Shown in pieces: positions 6,198-7,197 of a stretch of DNA of 7,197 bases. The DNA is from an uncultured Bryobacterales bacterium (GTDB lineage Bacteria; Acidobacteriota; Terriglobia; Bryobacterales; Bryobacteraceae), in contig CALMAV010000506.1 of assembly GCA_937859895.1 (NCBI GenBank), forward strand, positions 1 through 7,197, read 5' to 3'. Below the pieces are notes generated by a model. It saw only the letters and a list, made by a program, of their open reading frames with translations. It had not been told where the DNA came from and ran no database searches. A program made the translations under genes and the position numbers. Position 1 is the first letter of the stretch, and every line of letters starts with the position of its first letter.

Positions 6198-7197
6198 GTG
6201 AGCGAACCAAGAACTCAGTTTGCAGGAACCCTCCTGCTGATTGCCACGGTGGCCGCGTGCGTTTGCGCGGTCTTGAGCTTTCAGCACCTGCGAACGTATC
6301 CGCTTCACGATGACGGTGTGACGTGGGTAGACCGGCCTACTGCCGGCGGTGAGAACCGGGTCTTAGCAACTTACGTGGTGGGAGGAGGCGCGGGGAGCCG
6401 GGCCGGAATTCGGGTTGGCGACCAGTTACTCAAGATTAAGGGCTTCACAATCCGTCGCGCGGTGGACGTCCCGCAAGCTCTATGGCAACTTCCCCTCTTA
6501 GGACAGACTCGCTACACGCTTCGACGAAACGACATCGAGTTTGTTAAAGACAACATCTTCATTCAAGCAGCGCCGCGGGATTCGGCTATTTACTACCAGT
6601 TTGCCGTTGGATTGGCTTACCTGGCAATTGGACTGTTTGTCTACTACCGGCGAACCAGCGCCGCCAAATCCCAGCACTTTTTTATTCTTTGCCTGCTGTC
6701 CTTCGTCGCTTGCACTTTTCACTACTCCGGGAAGCTGAATACCTTTGACGAGGTAATGTACTGGGGAAATCTGGTGGCAAGTCTGTTTGCGCCGGCCATC
6801 TTCCTGCATTTCTGCCTTACCTTTCAACCAAACCCGCGAGTGTTCCGGACCCGTGTTGCTCTGGCTGTCCTGTACTTGCCGTCGCTGTTAATTCTCTGCT
6901 CCTTTGCGGCTGCGGCACTCGGCATCCTGCGGTTTTCATCGCTGCTGGAGGTACGGTGGTTTCTCGACCGGATTTCCCTCGCGCTCGCTGTGCTCTTTTA
7001 CCTGGGTGGGGCGTTGGCTTTGGCCTATGACTATCGCCGGGCGGAAGACCCGATTGCGCGACGGCAGTTGAAGTACCTGCGCGACGGGGCATTGGTGGGC
7101 GTACTACCGTTTGCACTGCTATATGCACTCCCTTACGCATTCGGAGCGGTACCCAGTCACTTGATGAATCTCAGCGTGCTGTCACTTGGCCTTATTC
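6198..7197 (+). CDS. PDZ-containing multi-pass membrane sensor, ComP-like N-terminal part (3' end outside window)
   Basis: The frame is open from GTG 6198 to the right edge (333 codons, incomplete). An in-frame TAA at 6171-6173 with no earlier start fixes GTG; a weak GGGAA lies just upstream. Residues ~9-28 form a first membrane helix. Residues ~50-120 are an extracytoplasmic PDZ domain: 'GGGAGSRAGIRVGDQLLKIKG' carries the usual SxAGIxxGDxLLxI signature at about 66-80. At least six more hydrophobic helices follow (about 130-150, 160-176, 188-209, 219-243, 257-278, 297-316). The segment 'DPIARRQLKYLRDG...LPFALLYALPY' resembles the end of the membrane region in ComP-type histidine kinases, which also combine PDZ and multi-pass domains. 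A histidine kinase or SpoIIE-type phosphatase output is expected downstream but cannot be seen. It is transcribed divergently from the GWxTD operon, so it may sense an envelope condition that operon responds to; this is inference. Confidence 0.85.
   Translation, partial: MSEPRTQFAGTLLLIATVAACVCAVLSFQHLRTYPLHDDGVTWVDRPTAGGENRVLATYVVGGGAGSRAGIRVGDQLLKIKGFTIRRAVDVPQALWQLPLLGQTRYTLRRNDIEFVKDNIFIQAAPRDSAIYYQFAVGLAYLAIGLFVYYRRTSAAKSQHFFILCLLSFVACTFHYSGKLNTFDEVMYWGNLVASLFAPAIFLHFCLTFQPNPRVFRTRVALAVLYLPSLLILCSFAAAALGILRFSSLLEVRWFLDRISLALAVLFYLGGALALAYDYRRAEDPIARRQLKYLRDGALVGVLPFALLYALPYAFGAVPSHLMNLSVLSLGLI

Noticed and set aside
6498..7140. Two minus-strand open frames of 107-109 codons
   Set aside because: They lie opposite the PDZ membrane sensor, whose frame is open throughout and has domain and helix structure.

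Overview
The window looks like chromosomal DNA of an Acidobacteriota member (Terriglobia/Bryobacterales-like is my guess). This rests on family recognition, not on a search. It carries a GWxTD-domain lipoprotein-like secreted protein, an outer-membrane barrel with an N-terminal carboxypeptidase-regulatory-like domain, a redoxin of the 'TDCP...AVGCS' type common in Acidobacteria and Planctomycetes, and a TPR protein ending in a small two-cysteine beta domain typical of acidobacterial TPR proteins. No mobile element, rRNA, tRNA or CRISPR array was seen.

Layout. Bases 2-484 (+) are the 3' end of the TPR gene. Bases 569-1725 (+) hold the decayed remains of a secreted erythromycin-esterase-like protein: the fossil can be followed from signal peptide to C-terminus through four frame changes, at least three in-frame stops and an apparent internal deletion. 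Converging on it from the right is a three-gene minus-strand operon read from 5889 down to 1759: GWxTD protein, carboxypeptidase-regulatory/beta-barrel protein, redoxin. The gaps are 37 and 8 bp. A 308-bp divergent intergenic region (5890-6197) carries a good sigma70-like promoter and a very strong Shine-Dalgarno for the operon, two inverted repeats around that promoter, and a 13-bp-phased ACGT motif near the opposite gene. From 6198 (+) runs the 5' part of a membrane sensor with an extracytoplasmic PDZ domain and a multi-pass membrane region resembling ComP-type histidine kinases; its output domain lies beyond the window.

All three operon products look exported: two have clear signal peptides and the redoxin has an N-terminal hydrophobic leader. 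The unit may therefore act in the cell envelope, with a divergently transcribed envelope sensor beside it. That link is inference from position only.

The two most notable points are: (1) the barrel gene has no ATG, GTG or TTG in front of its signal peptide, but an ACG sits exactly where the start should be, 7 nt after a good Shine-Dalgarno; (2) the extensive but still readable decay of the esterase-like gene between intact neighbours.
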